Positions 16,695 to 25,853 are shown, counted from the first letter of the stretch. The stretch is DNA of 64,000 nucleotides from Hwanghaeella sp964350445 (GCA_964350445.1 CAYGKA010000022.1:4388-68387); one strand, 5' to 3'. The notes: generated by a model from the sequence alone, not told the origin. Numbers and translations are program-made.

Positions 16695-17957
16695 TCAAAG
16701 GCTCCAGCGCCTCAATCCCTCACCCAGATCGGCCCCGCGCCAGATACCCTTGATATCGGCTACCAAGCCGCCCGGCTTGAGTAGATCGGCCAGCCGCAAG
16801 GCGCTGAATTCCGCGTGCGGGACGGCCCCGACAACCGCGTCGTATCCGTGCGACGGCGCGTCGATCAGGTCGACGCCGTATTCGGCCTTCGTCTCCGCGA
16901 CATCCGCCAACGGGTCGTAGACGCTGACCGTATGGCCGAACAGCTCAAGCGCCCGGACGACATCGATGACCTTTGAATTGCGGATATCGGGGACATTCTC
17001 CTTGAAGGTAATCCCCAATAGAAGGATTTTACCTTCCTCTATTGCCAGATCCTTGTGAATCCGTTCCGCCAGGATCGCCCCCATCGCGTCATTGATCCGG
17101 CGTCCGGACAGAATGACGTCGGGGTCGTATCCCATCTGCTGCGCCGCATGGGAGAGATAGTAGGGATCGACGCCGATACAGTGCCCGCCGACCAGTCCCG
17201 GCTTGAAATCCAGGAAGTTCCACTTGGTCCGCGCCGCGTCCAGCACGTCATAGACCGACAGCCCCATGCGTTCAAAAATCAGGGCGATTTCGTTGACGAA
17301 GGCGATGTTGATGTCGCGCTGCGCGTTCTCGATCACTTTCGACGCCTCTGCGGTCTTGATGTCGGGCGCGATATGGATGCGGTTGCCGTTCATCGACCCG
17401 TAGATCCGGGCCAGGGCCTGGGCGACATCCGGCGTCTGTCCGGCCACAACCTTGGTAATCTTGTCGACCGTGTGAACCTTGTCGCCCGGATTGATGCGCT
17501 CCGGGGAATATCCGAGGAAAAAGTCGGTGCCGGCCTTCAACCCAGATGCGGCCTCGATCACCGGACCGCAAATGTCTTCCGTCACGCCCGGATAGACCGT
17601 GCTTTCGAAGACCGCAATTCCATCCTTGCCGATCGCCTTGCCGACCGTCTCCGCCGCTTTCCTGACCGCCGTCAGGTCCGGTTCGTTTTCGGTGGTGACC
17701 GGCGTCGGCACGGTAACGATGAAGATGTCGCGCCCCTGCAGGGCGGCGGCGTCGTCCGTTAGCCGGGCCGGGGCGGCCTGCAGCGCTTCCGACGTCAATT
17801 CATGCGTCCGGTCGAAACCGCCGGTCAGTTCCCGAATACGGGAGGTGTCGATATCGAAACCGACGACGTCGAAATCGCGCGACAGGGCCACAGCCAAGGG
17901 CAGACCTACATAACCCAGTCCAATCACGGCGATTGTCGGGTTCTTCCAGCGATCCAT
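16695..17957 (-). CDS. UDP-sugar 6-dehydrogenase (TviB/WbpO type)
   Basis: NAD-dependent nucleotide-sugar dehydrogenase of 420 aa that oxidises the C6 hydroxyl of a UDP-N-acetylhexosamine to the uronic acid. The Rossmann motif GLGYVG spans residues 13-18. The catalytic nucleophile is Cys260 in GGHCIGVDPYYL. The C-terminal domain (about 300-420) carries GITFKENVPDIRNS. The sequence fits the Vi antigen TviB or WbpO/WbpA branch rather than UDP-glucose dehydrogenase. It supplies a uronic-acid precursor for surface polysaccharide, consistent with the divergent polysaccharide genes. Ends 6 bases from the heparinase gene. Confidence 0.93.
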   Translation of the reverse strand: MDRWKNPTIAVIGLGYVGLPLAVALSRDFDVVGFDIDTSRIRELTGGFDRTHELTSEALQAAPARLTDDAAALQGRDIFIVTVPTPVTTENEPDLTAVRKAAETVGKAIGKDGIAVFESTVYPGVTEDICGPVIEAASGLKAGTDFFLGYSPERINPGDKVHTVDKITKVVAGQTPDVAQALARIYGSMNGNRIHIAPDIKTAEASKVIENAQRDINIAFVNEIALIFERMGLSVYDVLDAARTKWNFLDFKPGLVGGHCIGVDPYYLSHAAQQMGYDPDVILSGRRINDAMGAILAERIHKDLAIEEGKILLLGITFKENVPDIRNSKVIDVVRALELFGHTVSVYDPLADVAETKAEYGVDLIDAPSHGYDAVVGAVPHAEFSALRLADLLKPGGLVADIKGIWRGADLGEGLRRWSL

Positions 17958-18105
17958 TCTTCACTCTCACTTCTATTGGCCGCGGCACGGGGCAGCGCGT
18001 CCCCCGGGGCTTTCATCTCAGGCGAGTTTGCGCCGAGTCGGGGGGCGTCAGGCAAGCCGGTGCACTATCCCCGCCCGTCCATCCTGTCAAATGCGGGAAA
18101 AGCGC

Positions 18106-18134
18106 GCCGGCCGCGCCGCCGCCGGCCGCGCCGC
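18106..18134. repeat. Tandem direct repeat of a 15-bp GC-only unit
   Basis: GCCGGCCGCGCCGCC occurs twice head to tail (18106-18120 and 18121-18134, the second lacking its last base). It lies between the divergent dehydrogenase and regulator genes. It may be replication slippage in GC-rich DNA; no function is evident. Confidence 0.6.
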
Positions 18135-18154
18135 TCTTCAGCCCAATGCGACTC

Positions 18155-18196
18155 TTGACGTTCATGACGTGAACGCTTTATGTTCACGTCATGAAC
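18155..18196 (+). promoter_or_regulatory. Promoter with two mirrored operators ahead of the polysaccharide regulator
   Basis: GTTCATGACGTGAAC (18160-18174) and its exact reverse complement GTTCACGTCATGAAC (18182-18196) flank a 7-base spacer. Each half is itself a dyad GTTCA-N5-TGAAC, and their centres are 22 bp apart, about two helical turns. The array overlaps a promoter-like pair: -35 TTGACG (18155-18160) and -10 TATGTT (18179-18184) at 18-base spacing. Repression of the downstream regulator operon, possibly by its own product, is the natural reading. Confidence 0.6.
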
Positions 18197-18258
18197 ACAG
18201 AGTCCCGGCCATGGCATGAAACAACATGCCGCCGGCCGATAAGGAAACACCGGATACA

Positions 18259-18939
18259 ATGACCGATCAGGCGTCCCGAAGCGTTGCCATGGATGACAGT
18301 GAGGGTGAAATCACGCTCGGCATCCTCAATGCGGTCGAGGAGAACAGCAAGCTGACGCAACGCAGCGTCGCCGGTGATCTGGGCATCGCGCTGGGCTTGG
18401 CCAACGCCTATCTGAAACGGTGCGTCCGCAAGGGCCTGATCAAGGTTCAGCAAGTTCCGTCCAACCGCTACGCCTATTTCCTGACACCGCAGGGCTTCGC
18501 GGAGAAATCGCGTCTGACCTCGGAATATCTGACATCTTCCTTCCAGTTTTTCCGCCGCGCCAAGGTGCAATGCACCGAGATTTTGGAGGAATGCGAACGG
18601 CAGGGCGTTTTGCGGATCGGGTTGGTCGGCGTCAGCGATTTGGCCGAAATCGTCGCCCTTTCCGCCCTGGATTCGAAAGTCGAATTGGCGGGTATCGTCG
18701 ATGCGTCAGTCCGAATAGACCGTTTCGCCGGCAATCCTGTCTACTCCGCCGTGGCTAAGTTGGGCAAAGTCGATGCCTTGATGGTGACCACGTTGAAGGA
18801 TCCCCAGGACCGCTACGACATACTGCGCCGGGAGCATCCCGCAATACCGGTTCTGCATGTTCCTTTGCTGCGAATCAGCGATAAAGAGGCAATTGAACAA
18901 GGGTCCGATGCAATGTCGGATTCGGAGAGGCGTCCATGA
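18259..18939 (+). CDS. Winged-helix regulator with a C-terminal Rossmann-like domain
   Basis: Putative transcription regulator found with polysaccharide loci in alphaproteobacteria. The N-terminal winged helix-turn-helix (about residues 15-80) contains LTQRSVAGDLGIALGLANAY, a MarR-like recognition helix, and the wing sequence YAYFLTPQGF. The rest resembles a nucleotide- or CoA-binding Rossmann fold (VLRIGLVGVSDLAEIVALSAL), as in sensors of sugar-nucleotide state. The start is ambiguous: ATGs exist at 18226, 18259 and 18289. It overlaps the NusG-like gene by 4 bases (ATGA), so the two are made together. The mirrored operators upstream suggest autoregulation. Confidence 0.82.
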   Translation: MTDQASRSVAMDDSEGEITLGILNAVEENSKLTQRSVAGDLGIALGLANAYLKRCVRKGLIKVQQVPSNRYAYFLTPQGFAEKSRLTSEYLTSSFQFFRRAKVQCTEILEECERQGVLRIGLVGVSDLAEIVALSALDSKVELAGIVDASVRIDRFAGNPVYSAVAKLGKVDALMVTTLKDPQDRYDILRREHPAIPVLHVPLLRISDKEAIEQGSDAMSDSERRP

Positions 18940-19439
18940 AACGCTGGTATGTGGCACACACCAAACCAGGCGCGGAACGGCTGGCGGAGGGGAACCTCGA
19001 GCGGCAGGGATTCCACGCGTACTTGCCCCGTGCCCGGCTGCGCAAACGCGGCGCGCGGGGGCCGTCGATGGTCACGGTTCCCTTGTTCCCGCGCTACATC
19101 TTCATCCAGCTGGACCTTGAAAACGCGCCCTGGCGTGCGGTGAACAGCACCTATGGAATCAGTAAGATGGTCTCGTTCGGTGAGCGCCCGGCGCATATCG
19201 ATGACGCCGTGATCGCGGAGATCCGCAAACGCGAAGCGGAAGACGGTATCGTGCCGCTGACCGACTTGGTTTCGTTCAAGTCGGGCGAAGCTGTGGAAAT
19301 CACCCACGGCGCCTTCAGCGACCGGACGGGAATTTTCAAATGCCGCTCGGACAAGGAGCGCGTCGTTGTCTTGTTGAACTTGCTCGGCAGGGACCTGTCC
19401 GTGACGGTCGAGCAGGATTTCATCCAGAAAGTCGCTTGA
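18936..19439 (+). CDS. RfaH/NusG-like transcription antitermination protein
   Basis: Specialised NusG paralogue of 167 aa. The NGN domain (about residues 1-105) starts KRWYVAHTKPGAER and contains PLFPRYIFIQLD, typical of RfaH-type proteins. A KOW-like segment follows (about 115-165, FKSGEAVEITHGAFSDRTGIF). Such proteins bind RNA polymerase during elongation and suppress termination or improve coupling in long polysaccharide operons. It is coupled to the winged-helix regulator by a 4-base overlap and lies directly upstream of the WecA-like gene. I found no ops-like GGCGGTAGCGTG element nearby, so its recruitment site is unknown. Confidence 0.88.
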   Translation: MKRWYVAHTKPGAERLAEGNLERQGFHAYLPRARLRKRGARGPSMVTVPLFPRYIFIQLDLENAPWRAVNSTYGISKMVSFGERPAHIDDAVIAEIRKREAEDGIVPLTDLVSFKSGEAVEITHGAFSDRTGIFKCRSDKERVVVLLNLLGRDLSVTVEQDFIQKVA

Positions 19440-19541
19440 GCCTGAGGGCTCCACCTGCCGCCCCACGCCGCCGGAGTCAAAGCGGCCCATCGCTTGGTTT
19501 CGGTTCTGGTCCCGTTCCGCAACGCGGGCTATAAGCGGCCC

Positions 19542-20552
19542 ATGTCGACCGCCTATCTTCCAGACGCCCTGTTGGGCCTAGCCGCCTTCGCCACCAGTTG
19601 CCTCGGCGTGCGGATGCTGATCGGCTATCTGACCAAGAAAGCCATTCTGGACCATCCGGTCGGGCGGTCGAGCCATAGCACGCCGACGCCGCGCGGGGGC
19701 GGTCTCGCCGTTTCCGCGGCCATCCTCGCAGCCTGGATCGCGATCCATTTTATCACCCCGGTGGCCGGAACCGTCTTCCTTATCGCCGCCGCGGGTCTGC
19801 TCGCCGTCGTTTCCTGGCGCGACGACGTCCGCTCTCTGTCGGCGGGGCTGCGCCTTGGCATTCAATCCGTCGCGGTGGCAGTCGGGCTACTCTGGCTCAC
19901 GGGGCAGGGATTGGTCTTCCAAGGTTTCCTTCCGGGATGGCTCGACCTCTTCCTCTCCGCCTTGTTATGGCTGGGCTTCCTCAATTTCTTCAATTTCATG
20001 GACGGTATCGACGGTATTTCCGCCGTCGAAGCGGGGGCCATCGCATTGGGCCTCTGTCTGATTGCCTATCTGCGTCTGGATAGCGGACTGACGCGCGATG
20101 ATGGGCCCTATCCGTTAGTCATCCTCGCCGCTGCGGCGGGCTTCGCCATATGGAACTGGTATCCGGCGCGGATCTTCCTGGGCGATGTCGGCAGCATTCC
20201 GCTCGGCTTCCTGCTCGGCGCCCTGCTCCTGGGCCTCGCCGCACGCGGCAGTTGGGCCCCGGCGGTCATTCTGCCGCTATATTACCTGACCGATGCCGGG
20301 TTGACCTTGGCCCGTCGCGCGCTGCGCGGTGAGGCGGTCTGGCGGGCCCACAAGGAGCATTTCTATCAACGCGCCGTGCAGCGAGGCCTGAGTCACGCGC
20401 AAGTAAGCACCGCGATTCTTGCCGCCAATATCGTTCTCGTCGCCTTGGCCTTCGTCGCGGCGGACTATCCCCTGCCCTGTCTGGCCGGGGCGGCCATAAC
20501 GACCGCCCTTCTTCTGCTCTGGATGGTGAAATGGCCGGCCGCGTCCTCCTGA
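19542..20552 (+). CDS. WecA-like undecaprenyl-phosphate glycosyl-1-phosphate transferase
   Basis: Polytopic MraY/WecA-family enzyme (336 aa, about 10 helices) that loads an amino-sugar 1-phosphate onto undecaprenyl phosphate to start O-antigen or exopolysaccharide synthesis. The hallmarks are HSTPTPRGGG, WRDDVRSLS (acidic pair), NFFNFMDGIDG, FLGDVGSIPLGF and AHKEHFYQR. The ATG at 19542 is preferred over a TTG at 19494 because the first helix begins there. It is most like WbpL/WreU-type initiators that accept QuiNAc or FucNAc, consistent with the next two genes, which it overlaps by 22 bases. Confidence 0.9.
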   Translation: MSTAYLPDALLGLAAFATSCLGVRMLIGYLTKKAILDHPVGRSSHSTPTPRGGGLAVSAAILAAWIAIHFITPVAGTVFLIAAAGLLAVVSWRDDVRSLSAGLRLGIQSVAVAVGLLWLTGQGLVFQGFLPGWLDLFLSALLWLGFLNFFNFMDGIDGISAVEAGAIALGLCLIAYLRLDSGLTRDDGPYPLVILAAAAGFAIWNWYPARIFLGDVGSIPLGFLLGALLLGLAARGSWAPAVILPLYYLTDAGLTLARRALRGEAVWRAHKEHFYQRAVQRGLSHAQVSTAILAANIVLVALAFVAADYPLPCLAGAAITTALLLLWMVKWPAASS

Positions 20553-21445
20553 CCGGGGCGACAGGGTTCGTCGGAACCTATCTCGCCCCCATCCTGCGCG
20601 AGCGGGGCTTCACCGTGGATGCGGTGGGCCGCGCCGACACCGGACCACTGGGCCCGAACACCGATTGGCGGCCCTTCCTGCAGGAAGACACATCTGCCAT
20701 CATCCATCTGGCGGGCCGCGCCCATGTGATGCGGGAGGAAGACGGCGACCCCGTCGCCGCCTATGACCGTGTCAACCGCGGCGCAACGCTGGCCCTGGCG
20801 GAGCAGGCCATGCGGGCCGGCATCAAGCGTTTCGTCTATGTCAGTTCCGTCAAGGCCATGGGCGAACAGGGGCTGGACCTGAACCCGTCCATGCCGCCCT
20901 TGCCGTCGGACCCTTACGGAGAGAGCAAACTGGCCGCGGAACAGGGACTGATCGCGTTCGGCAGTGACCTCGACACCGTCATCTTGCGCCCGCCGCTGGT
21001 TTACGGGCCCGGCGTGAAGGCGAACTTCCTGGCGCTGCTGAAGGTCGTCGACAGAGGCATTCCCTTGCCGCTCGGCATGGTCCGCAACCGCCGCAGCCTG
21101 ATTTCCCTGCGCAATTTGAGCGACGCGTTGATCTTCGCCCTCGACTGCGCGCCGGGCATCTATTGCCCGACAGACGACACGCCGATTTCCACGCCCGACC
21201 TGATCGCGGGCCTGGGCCGAGCGCTTGGCACACGTCCGATACTGCTTCCGATTCCGGTTTGGATGCTGAAGGCGCTTGGCGCCGTGCTGGGCCGGTCGGC
21301 GATGATCGACCGGCTGACCGGCGACCTGACCTTCAGCGGTTGGCCGCCCGGTTGGTCGCCGCCGCAGTCCGCGCCGGAAGGTTTTGCTGAAGTCGCCGGG
21401 TGGTACCGCGCCCGGCCGGCGAAAGGCGCCGATGCCGGGAATTGA
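20531..21445 (+). CDS. NAD-dependent epimerase/4-reductase of sugar nucleotides
   Basis: Extended short-chain dehydrogenase of 304 aa with the N-terminal nucleotide motif TGATGFVG and the catalytic YGESK tetrad segment near residue 130. Its position between a WecA-like initiator and a WbpM-like dehydratase matches WbpK/WbpV or rhizobial WreQ, which reduce the UDP-4-keto-6-deoxy-GlcNAc intermediate to UDP-QuiNAc or UDP-FucNAc. Start at 20531, within the end of the preceding gene, consistent with translational coupling. Stereochemistry of the product cannot be told from sequence. Confidence 0.85.
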   Translation: MAGRVLLTGATGFVGTYLAPILRERGFTVDAVGRADTGPLGPNTDWRPFLQEDTSAIIHLAGRAHVMREEDGDPVAAYDRVNRGATLALAEQAMRAGIKRFVYVSSVKAMGEQGLDLNPSMPPLPSDPYGESKLAAEQGLIAFGSDLDTVILRPPLVYGPGVKANFLALLKVVDRGIPLPLGMVRNRRSLISLRNLSDALIFALDCAPGIYCPTDDTPISTPDLIAGLGRALGTRPILLPIPVWMLKALGAVLGRSAMIDRLTGDLTFSGWPPGWSPPQSAPEGFAEVAGWYRARPAKGADAGN

Positions 21446-21486
21446 GGTCGCTTGCCGCGCAACGCGGGGGTAAGTATGAACAGACC

Positions 21487-23484
21487 ATGAAATTGCTGCC
21501 CCATCATCAACGCGCCCGGGTCGCCTTCTTCCATGATTTGGTCATGGCGGGGGCCTCCGTGCCCTTGGCGCTTTGGCTGCGCACGGGACAGCAGTTCGAC
21601 TTCTATGCCGAAAACTTCCTGCTTGAGGCGACCTGCGCTTTCGTGGTGATCGCGGCCGTCGTGTTCCGGTTCAGCAAGATGTACCAGGGCGTCTGGGCCT
21701 ATGCGTCGATCCACGACATGCTGGCCATCACCCGGTCCGTGACCATCGCCATTCTTGTGCTTCTTCCTGTCTTGTTCCTGGTCGACCGCCTGCAGCATTT
21801 CCCGCGCAGTATTCCCATCATTCAATGGTTTCTGCTTATCGCGATGCTTGGCGGACCGCGGTTCATCTATCGCATCCTGAAAGACAGGCGGCTCGACCGA
21901 ATGGCCCTGGCGGCCAGCAGCCAGGCGATTCCGGTCATTCTGATCGGCGCCGGCGATGCGGCAGACCTATTCCTGCGGGACATCAAGCGCACGCGCAACG
22001 CGGCCTACCGGGTCCTGGCCATTTTCGACCAGAAAGGCTCGCGCGTCGGCCGCGCCATCCACGGCATCACCGTCCGGGGCAATATCGACGAATTGCGCAA
22101 GATGCTGACCGAGAAGACCTTCCACCCGAAACCGCAGCGTCTGGTCATCACCTCCGACAAGATCGCCGGTCCGGTCGTGCGGGAATTGCAGGACCTGGCT
22201 TCCGAACACGGCATGACCGTCGCCCGGCTGCCGAAATTGAGCGAACTTCGCGCGGAAGGCACCGACGGCGGCATCCGCGTCCGCCCGATCGATGTAGAGG
22301 ACCTTCTGGGACGTCCGCAGAACGCGCTCGACAGGCCGGCAATCGACGCCATGGTCCGGGGCCGGCGGGTTCTCGTCACCGGCGCCGGGGGCACGATCGG
22401 ATCGGAACTGACGCGGCAGGTCGCGGCCCTGGGGCCGGCGCGCCTCGCCCTTCTCGACAGTTCGGAATTCCATCTCTACGAGATCGACCAGGAACTCGGC
22501 ACCGACTTTCCCGCCGTCGACCGCGCGACCATTCTGGGTGACGTCCGCGATCCCGGACGCGTCCGGTCCGCGTTTGAGCAGGAACGGCCGGAGATCGTCT
22601 TCCACGCGGCCGCCTTGAAGCATGTCCCGATGGTGGAGGCCAACCCGCTGGAAGGCGTCATGACCAACGTGATCGGCAGCCGTACCGTCGCCGATGCCTG
22701 CCTGGCTTCCGGCGTTCAATGCATGGTGCAGATCTCGACCGATAAGGCGGTAAACCCGACGAATGTGATGGGGGCGACCAAGCGCCTCGCCGAAGCCTAT
22801 ATCCAGGCGATGGATGCCGCCGACCGCCCATCGGATGCCGGCGGCACGCGTTTTGTCGCGGTGCGGTTCGGAAACGTCCTGGGATCGACGGGGTCGGTCG
22901 TGCCGCTGTTCCAGAAGCAGCTGCAGCGCGGCGGGCCGCTAACCGTGACCCATCCCGATATGAAACGGTATTTCATGACCGTCCGAGAAGCGGTGGAACT
23001 TGTTCTGCAGGCGGCGACCACGGCCTTGCGCGACGAAAACCAGACGCGCGGCAAGATTTTCGTTCTGGATATGGGCGAGCCGGTGAAGATCCTCGACCTC
23101 GCGCATCGCATGATCCAGCTTGCCGGGCTGGAGCCGGACAAGGATATCACCGTCGAGTTCACGCAGCTGCGGCCGGGCGAAAAATTGTTCGAGGAGCTTT
23201 TGCACGATCAGGAGGAAGTGATCGAAGGCGACACAACCGGCATGACGCTCGCGGCACCAAGGGTCAGCGACCTGGACTCCCTGATCCGGGACATGGATGC
23301 CTTGCGGGAGTTTTCCGTAAGCCGCGATCGCGTCGGGGCCTTGCGGCTGCTGTGCCGTCTTGTTGCCGAGTACACCCCCGATACGGGCGTGGCATCCCTT
23401 CTGGCCGACGCCGACACCGCACCCGGCGCCCCGGCAGGTGATTCGGGCGGAATCGGGAGTGCCGGCCGCCATGCCGCCCAATAG
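21487..23484 (+). CDS. CapD/WbpM-type UDP-GlcNAc 4,6-dehydratase
   Basis: Membrane-anchored polysaccharide biosynthesis protein of 665 aa. The N-terminal part has about four helices (residues 15-130), followed by a CoA-binding-like Rossmann region. The catalytic short-chain dehydrogenase domain begins near residue 296 (VTGAGGTIGSEL). The dehydratase signature STDKAVNPTNVMGATKR starts at Ser417, with Thr418, Asp419 and Lys420 in the catalytic positions, as in PglF/WbpM. It makes the UDP-4-keto-6-deoxy sugar used by the upstream reductase. ATG 21487 is chosen because upstream codons overlap the previous gene and are Arg-rich. Confidence 0.93.
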   Translation: MKLLPHHQRARVAFFHDLVMAGASVPLALWLRTGQQFDFYAENFLLEATCAFVVIAAVVFRFSKMYQGVWAYASIHDMLAITRSVTIAILVLLPVLFLVDRLQHFPRSIPIIQWFLLIAMLGGPRFIYRILKDRRLDRMALAASSQAIPVILIGAGDAADLFLRDIKRTRNAAYRVLAIFDQKGSRVGRAIHGITVRGNIDELRKMLTEKTFHPKPQRLVITSDKIAGPVVRELQDLASEHGMTVARLPKLSELRAEGTDGGIRVRPIDVEDLLGRPQNALDRPAIDAMVRGRRVLVTGAGGTIGSELTRQVAALGPARLALLDSSEFHLYEIDQELGTDFPAVDRATILGDVRDPGRVRSAFEQERPEIVFHAAALKHVPMVEANPLEGVMTNVIGSRTVADACLASGVQCMVQISTDKAVNPTNVMGATKRLAEAYIQAMDAADRPSDAGGTRFVAVRFGNVLGSTGSVVPLFQKQLQRGGPLTVTHPDMKRYFMTVREAVELVLQAATTALRDENQTRGKIFVLDMGEPVKILDLAHRMIQLAGLEPDKDITVEFTQLRPGEKLFEELLHDQEEVIEGDTTGMTLAAPRVSDLDSLIRDMDALREFSVSRDRVGALRLLCRLVAEYTPDTGVASLLADADTAPGAPAGDSGGIGSAGRHAAQ

Positions 23485-23646
23485 AAGGGTTTCCGGGCAG
23501 AAGCCCCGCGAGAGTGTAGCCGGGTAGTAAAACCCGTTCGATTTACGGCCGTTCTGAGCGTTAATCCCATCGCGGCATTGACCTGCCGCTGTGAAACAGT
23601 ATCAAGCCCGCACAAGCCCATGAGGGGCATAAAGTAGGAGAGATTG

Positions 23647-25200
23647 ATGGCCGAAAAACCGATAGCGCGCGCGCTGATTTCCGTGTCGGACAAGACCGGG
23701 TTGATCGAATTCGCGACGGCGTTGGCCCGGCACAAGGTCCGCTTGCTGTCTACGGGCGGTACGGCGAAGGCGCTGAAGGAAGCGGGACTGGCCGTCACGG
23801 AAGTCTCCGCCCATACCGGCTTTCCCGAAATCCTGGACGGCCGGGTCAAGACCTTGCATCCGATGATCCACGGCGGGATCCTGGCGAACCGCGAAGACCC
23901 GAAACACCGCACCGCGATGGAAAGCCACAGCATCGACCCGATCGATCTGGTCGTGGTGAACCTGTATCCCTTCGCGGAAACCATCGCGTCGGGCGCCGAC
24001 TACGCCACCTGCATCGAAAACATCGATATCGGCGGCCCGGCGATGATCCGCGCCGCGGCGAAGAACCACGCCTATGTGTCGGTAGTGACCGACCCCGGCG
24101 AGTACGATTCCGTCATCCAGGACATGGACGAGCACAACGGCGCGGTCGGCGCGGAACTGCGCGCCTGGCTTGCGCGTGAGGCCTATGCGCGGACCTCGTC
24201 CTACGACGCCACGATTTCCGACTGGCTGGCGCGGCAGCAGGGTACGCTTTGGCCGAAACGGTCCACCCTGTCCGGCCGACGGCAGCAGGAACTCCGCTAT
24301 GGCGAGAACCCGCATCAGGAAGCGGCCGTCTATCGCCGCACGCCGTACGAGCCGGGCATCGCAACCGCCGAGCAGCTTCAGGGCAAGGAGCTGAGCTACA
24401 ACAACTACAACGACGGCGACGCCGCGCTGATGGCGGCGGCTGAGTTCGAGGAACCGGTCATCGTCATCGTCAAACACGCCAATCCCTGCGGCGTGGCGAC
24501 GGCAGACACTCTGTCGGCGGCTTGGGACAAGGCCTTGGCCTGCGATCCGGTTTCGGCCTTCGGAGGGGTCGTAGCGGTCAACCGGCCGATCGACGGCGAC
24601 CTGGCCGTCAAGATGGTCGAACTGTTCCTGGAAGTGATCATCGCCCCGTCCGTTACCGACGAAGCCCGGAAAATTCTGGCGGAAAAGAAAAACCTGCGCG
24701 TCCTCGTCACCGGCGAAATGCCGAAAGCGACTTCAAAACAAAACGTCCTGCGCACCATTTCCGGCGGCTTCCTGGCCCAGACGGCGGATCATGGCCATGT
24801 CCTGCGCGAAGATTGCAAGGTGGTCACCAAACGGCAACCGACCGAGGACGAATGGCGCGACTTGATGTTCGCTTGGCATGTCTGCAAGCACGTGAAAAGC
24901 AATGCGATTGTCTATGTCCGCGGCAACGCGACGGTCGGCATCGGCGCCGGTCAAATGAGCCGCGTCGATTCAGCCCGCATTGCCGCGATCAAGTCGGAAA
25001 AACAGCAAGGCACCCAAGGGTCCGTCGTGGCCAGCGATGCCTTCTTCCCTTTCGCCGACGGTTTGCTGTCGGCGATCGAGGCCGGGGCCACCGCGGCGAT
25101 CCAGCCCGGCGGGTCGATGCGGGACGAGGAAGTCATCAACGCGGCCGACGATGCGGGCATCGCGATGGTCTTCACCGGCATGCGCCATTTCCGCCATTAG
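23647..25200 (+). CDS. purH: Bifunctional AICAR transformylase/IMP cyclohydrolase
   Basis: Catalyses the last two steps of de novo IMP synthesis. The MGS-like cyclohydrolase domain covers about residues 1-195 (ALISVSDKTG, TGGTAKAL, GRVKTLHP). The transformylase domain fills the rest, with the conserved RYGENPHQ, KHANPCG and the C-terminal DAFFPF. At 517 aa it is full length. AGGAGAG precedes the ATG at 23647 by 4 bases. It follows the polysaccharide dehydratase after a 162-base region with no recognisable riboswitch. Homologues usually follow the heparinase gene directly. Confidence 0.97.
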   Translation: MAEKPIARALISVSDKTGLIEFATALARHKVRLLSTGGTAKALKEAGLAVTEVSAHTGFPEILDGRVKTLHPMIHGGILANREDPKHRTAMESHSIDPIDLVVVNLYPFAETIASGADYATCIENIDIGGPAMIRAAAKNHAYVSVVTDPGEYDSVIQDMDEHNGAVGAELRAWLAREAYARTSSYDATISDWLARQQGTLWPKRSTLSGRRQQELRYGENPHQEAAVYRRTPYEPGIATAEQLQGKELSYNNYNDGDAALMAAAEFEEPVIVIVKHANPCGVATADTLSAAWDKALACDPVSAFGGVVAVNRPIDGDLAVKMVELFLEVIIAPSVTDEARKILAEKKNLRVLVTGEMPKATSKQNVLRTISGGFLAQTADHGHVLREDCKVVTKRQPTEDEWRDLMFAWHVCKHVKSNAIVYVRGNATVGIGAGQMSRVDSARIAAIKSEKQQGTQGSVVASDAFFPFADGLLSAIEAGATAAIQPGGSMRDEEVINAADDAGIAMVFTGMRHFRH

Positions 25201-25211
25201 GTTGAAACGGA

Positions 25212-25853
25212 CTACCGCCGGAAGACGACCGTCAGGTTGTTGGCGGGCATGTCGATGACCGCGTCCAAGGCCAATCCGTTCTGCGCCGCAAGGGCGTCGA
25301 CGTCGTCCAGGTCGCGGACACCCCATGCGGCATCGCGCGCCCTGAGCGATGCGTCGAAGGCGTCATTGGATGGCGCGGTATGGGCGCCGCCGCGCTTGAA
25401 AGGGCCGTAAAGACAAAGCAGCCCGCCCTGGACCAACAACCGGCCCGCGCCGCGCATCAGCCCTTCGCAGGCAGACCAGGGTGCGATGTGGATCATGTTG
25501 ATACAGACGATTCCTGACATGTCGCCGACAGGCCACTGCGGTGCGGCCGTATCCAGGCGCTTCGCCGGCAGGATGATCCGCCCGTCCGGATCAGCATCCC
25601 GCGCATGCGCGTCGATGCTGCTCAAGGCATCAGGATCAATATCCGTCGGCTGCCACCGCCAGGATCCGCCCGAAGCGGTTTCGTCGTGGGCACGGTTGGG
25701 GGCGAGGTTGGGGGCGAAGAAAGCCGCATGCTCGCCCGATCCGCTGGCGATCTCCAACACCAGGCCGTCAGGGGGCAGAACCCGGTGCAAAACATCCAGA
25801 ATCGCCTGCCGGTTTCGGGCCGCGGCAGGCGCGTAGCGTCGCGGATCGCTCAT
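25212..25853 (-). CDS. DUF938 SAM-dependent methyltransferase-like protein
   Basis: A 213-aa class I methyltransferase fold of the DUF938 family. The N-terminal RYAPAAARNRQAIL and the SAM-binding glycine motif LEIASGSGEHAAFFA are family hallmarks, with WQPTDID as motif II and INMIHIAPW as motif IV. It is cytosolic and the substrate is unknown. Its stop is 11 bases from the end of purH, so the two genes converge tightly without a visible terminator. Confidence 0.9.
   Translation of the reverse strand: MSDPRRYAPAAARNRQAILDVLHRVLPPDGLVLEIASGSGEHAAFFAPNLAPNRAHDETASGGSWRWQPTDIDPDALSSIDAHARDADPDGRIILPAKRLDTAAPQWPVGDMSGIVCINMIHIAPWSACEGLMRGAGRLLVQGGLLCLYGPFKRGGAHTAPSNDAFDASLRARDAAWGVRDLDDVDALAAQNGLALDAVIDMPANNLTVVFRR

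Noticed and set aside
19440..19541. ops/JUMPstart element for the RfaH-like protein
   Set aside because: No GGCGGTAGCGTG-like sequence or hairpin of that type is present in the spacer before the WecA-like gene.
23485..23646. ZTP-type riboswitch upstream of purH
   Set aside because: I looked for the conserved ZTP core and pseudoknot. Only short unrelated hairpins such as GGGT/ACCC are visible.
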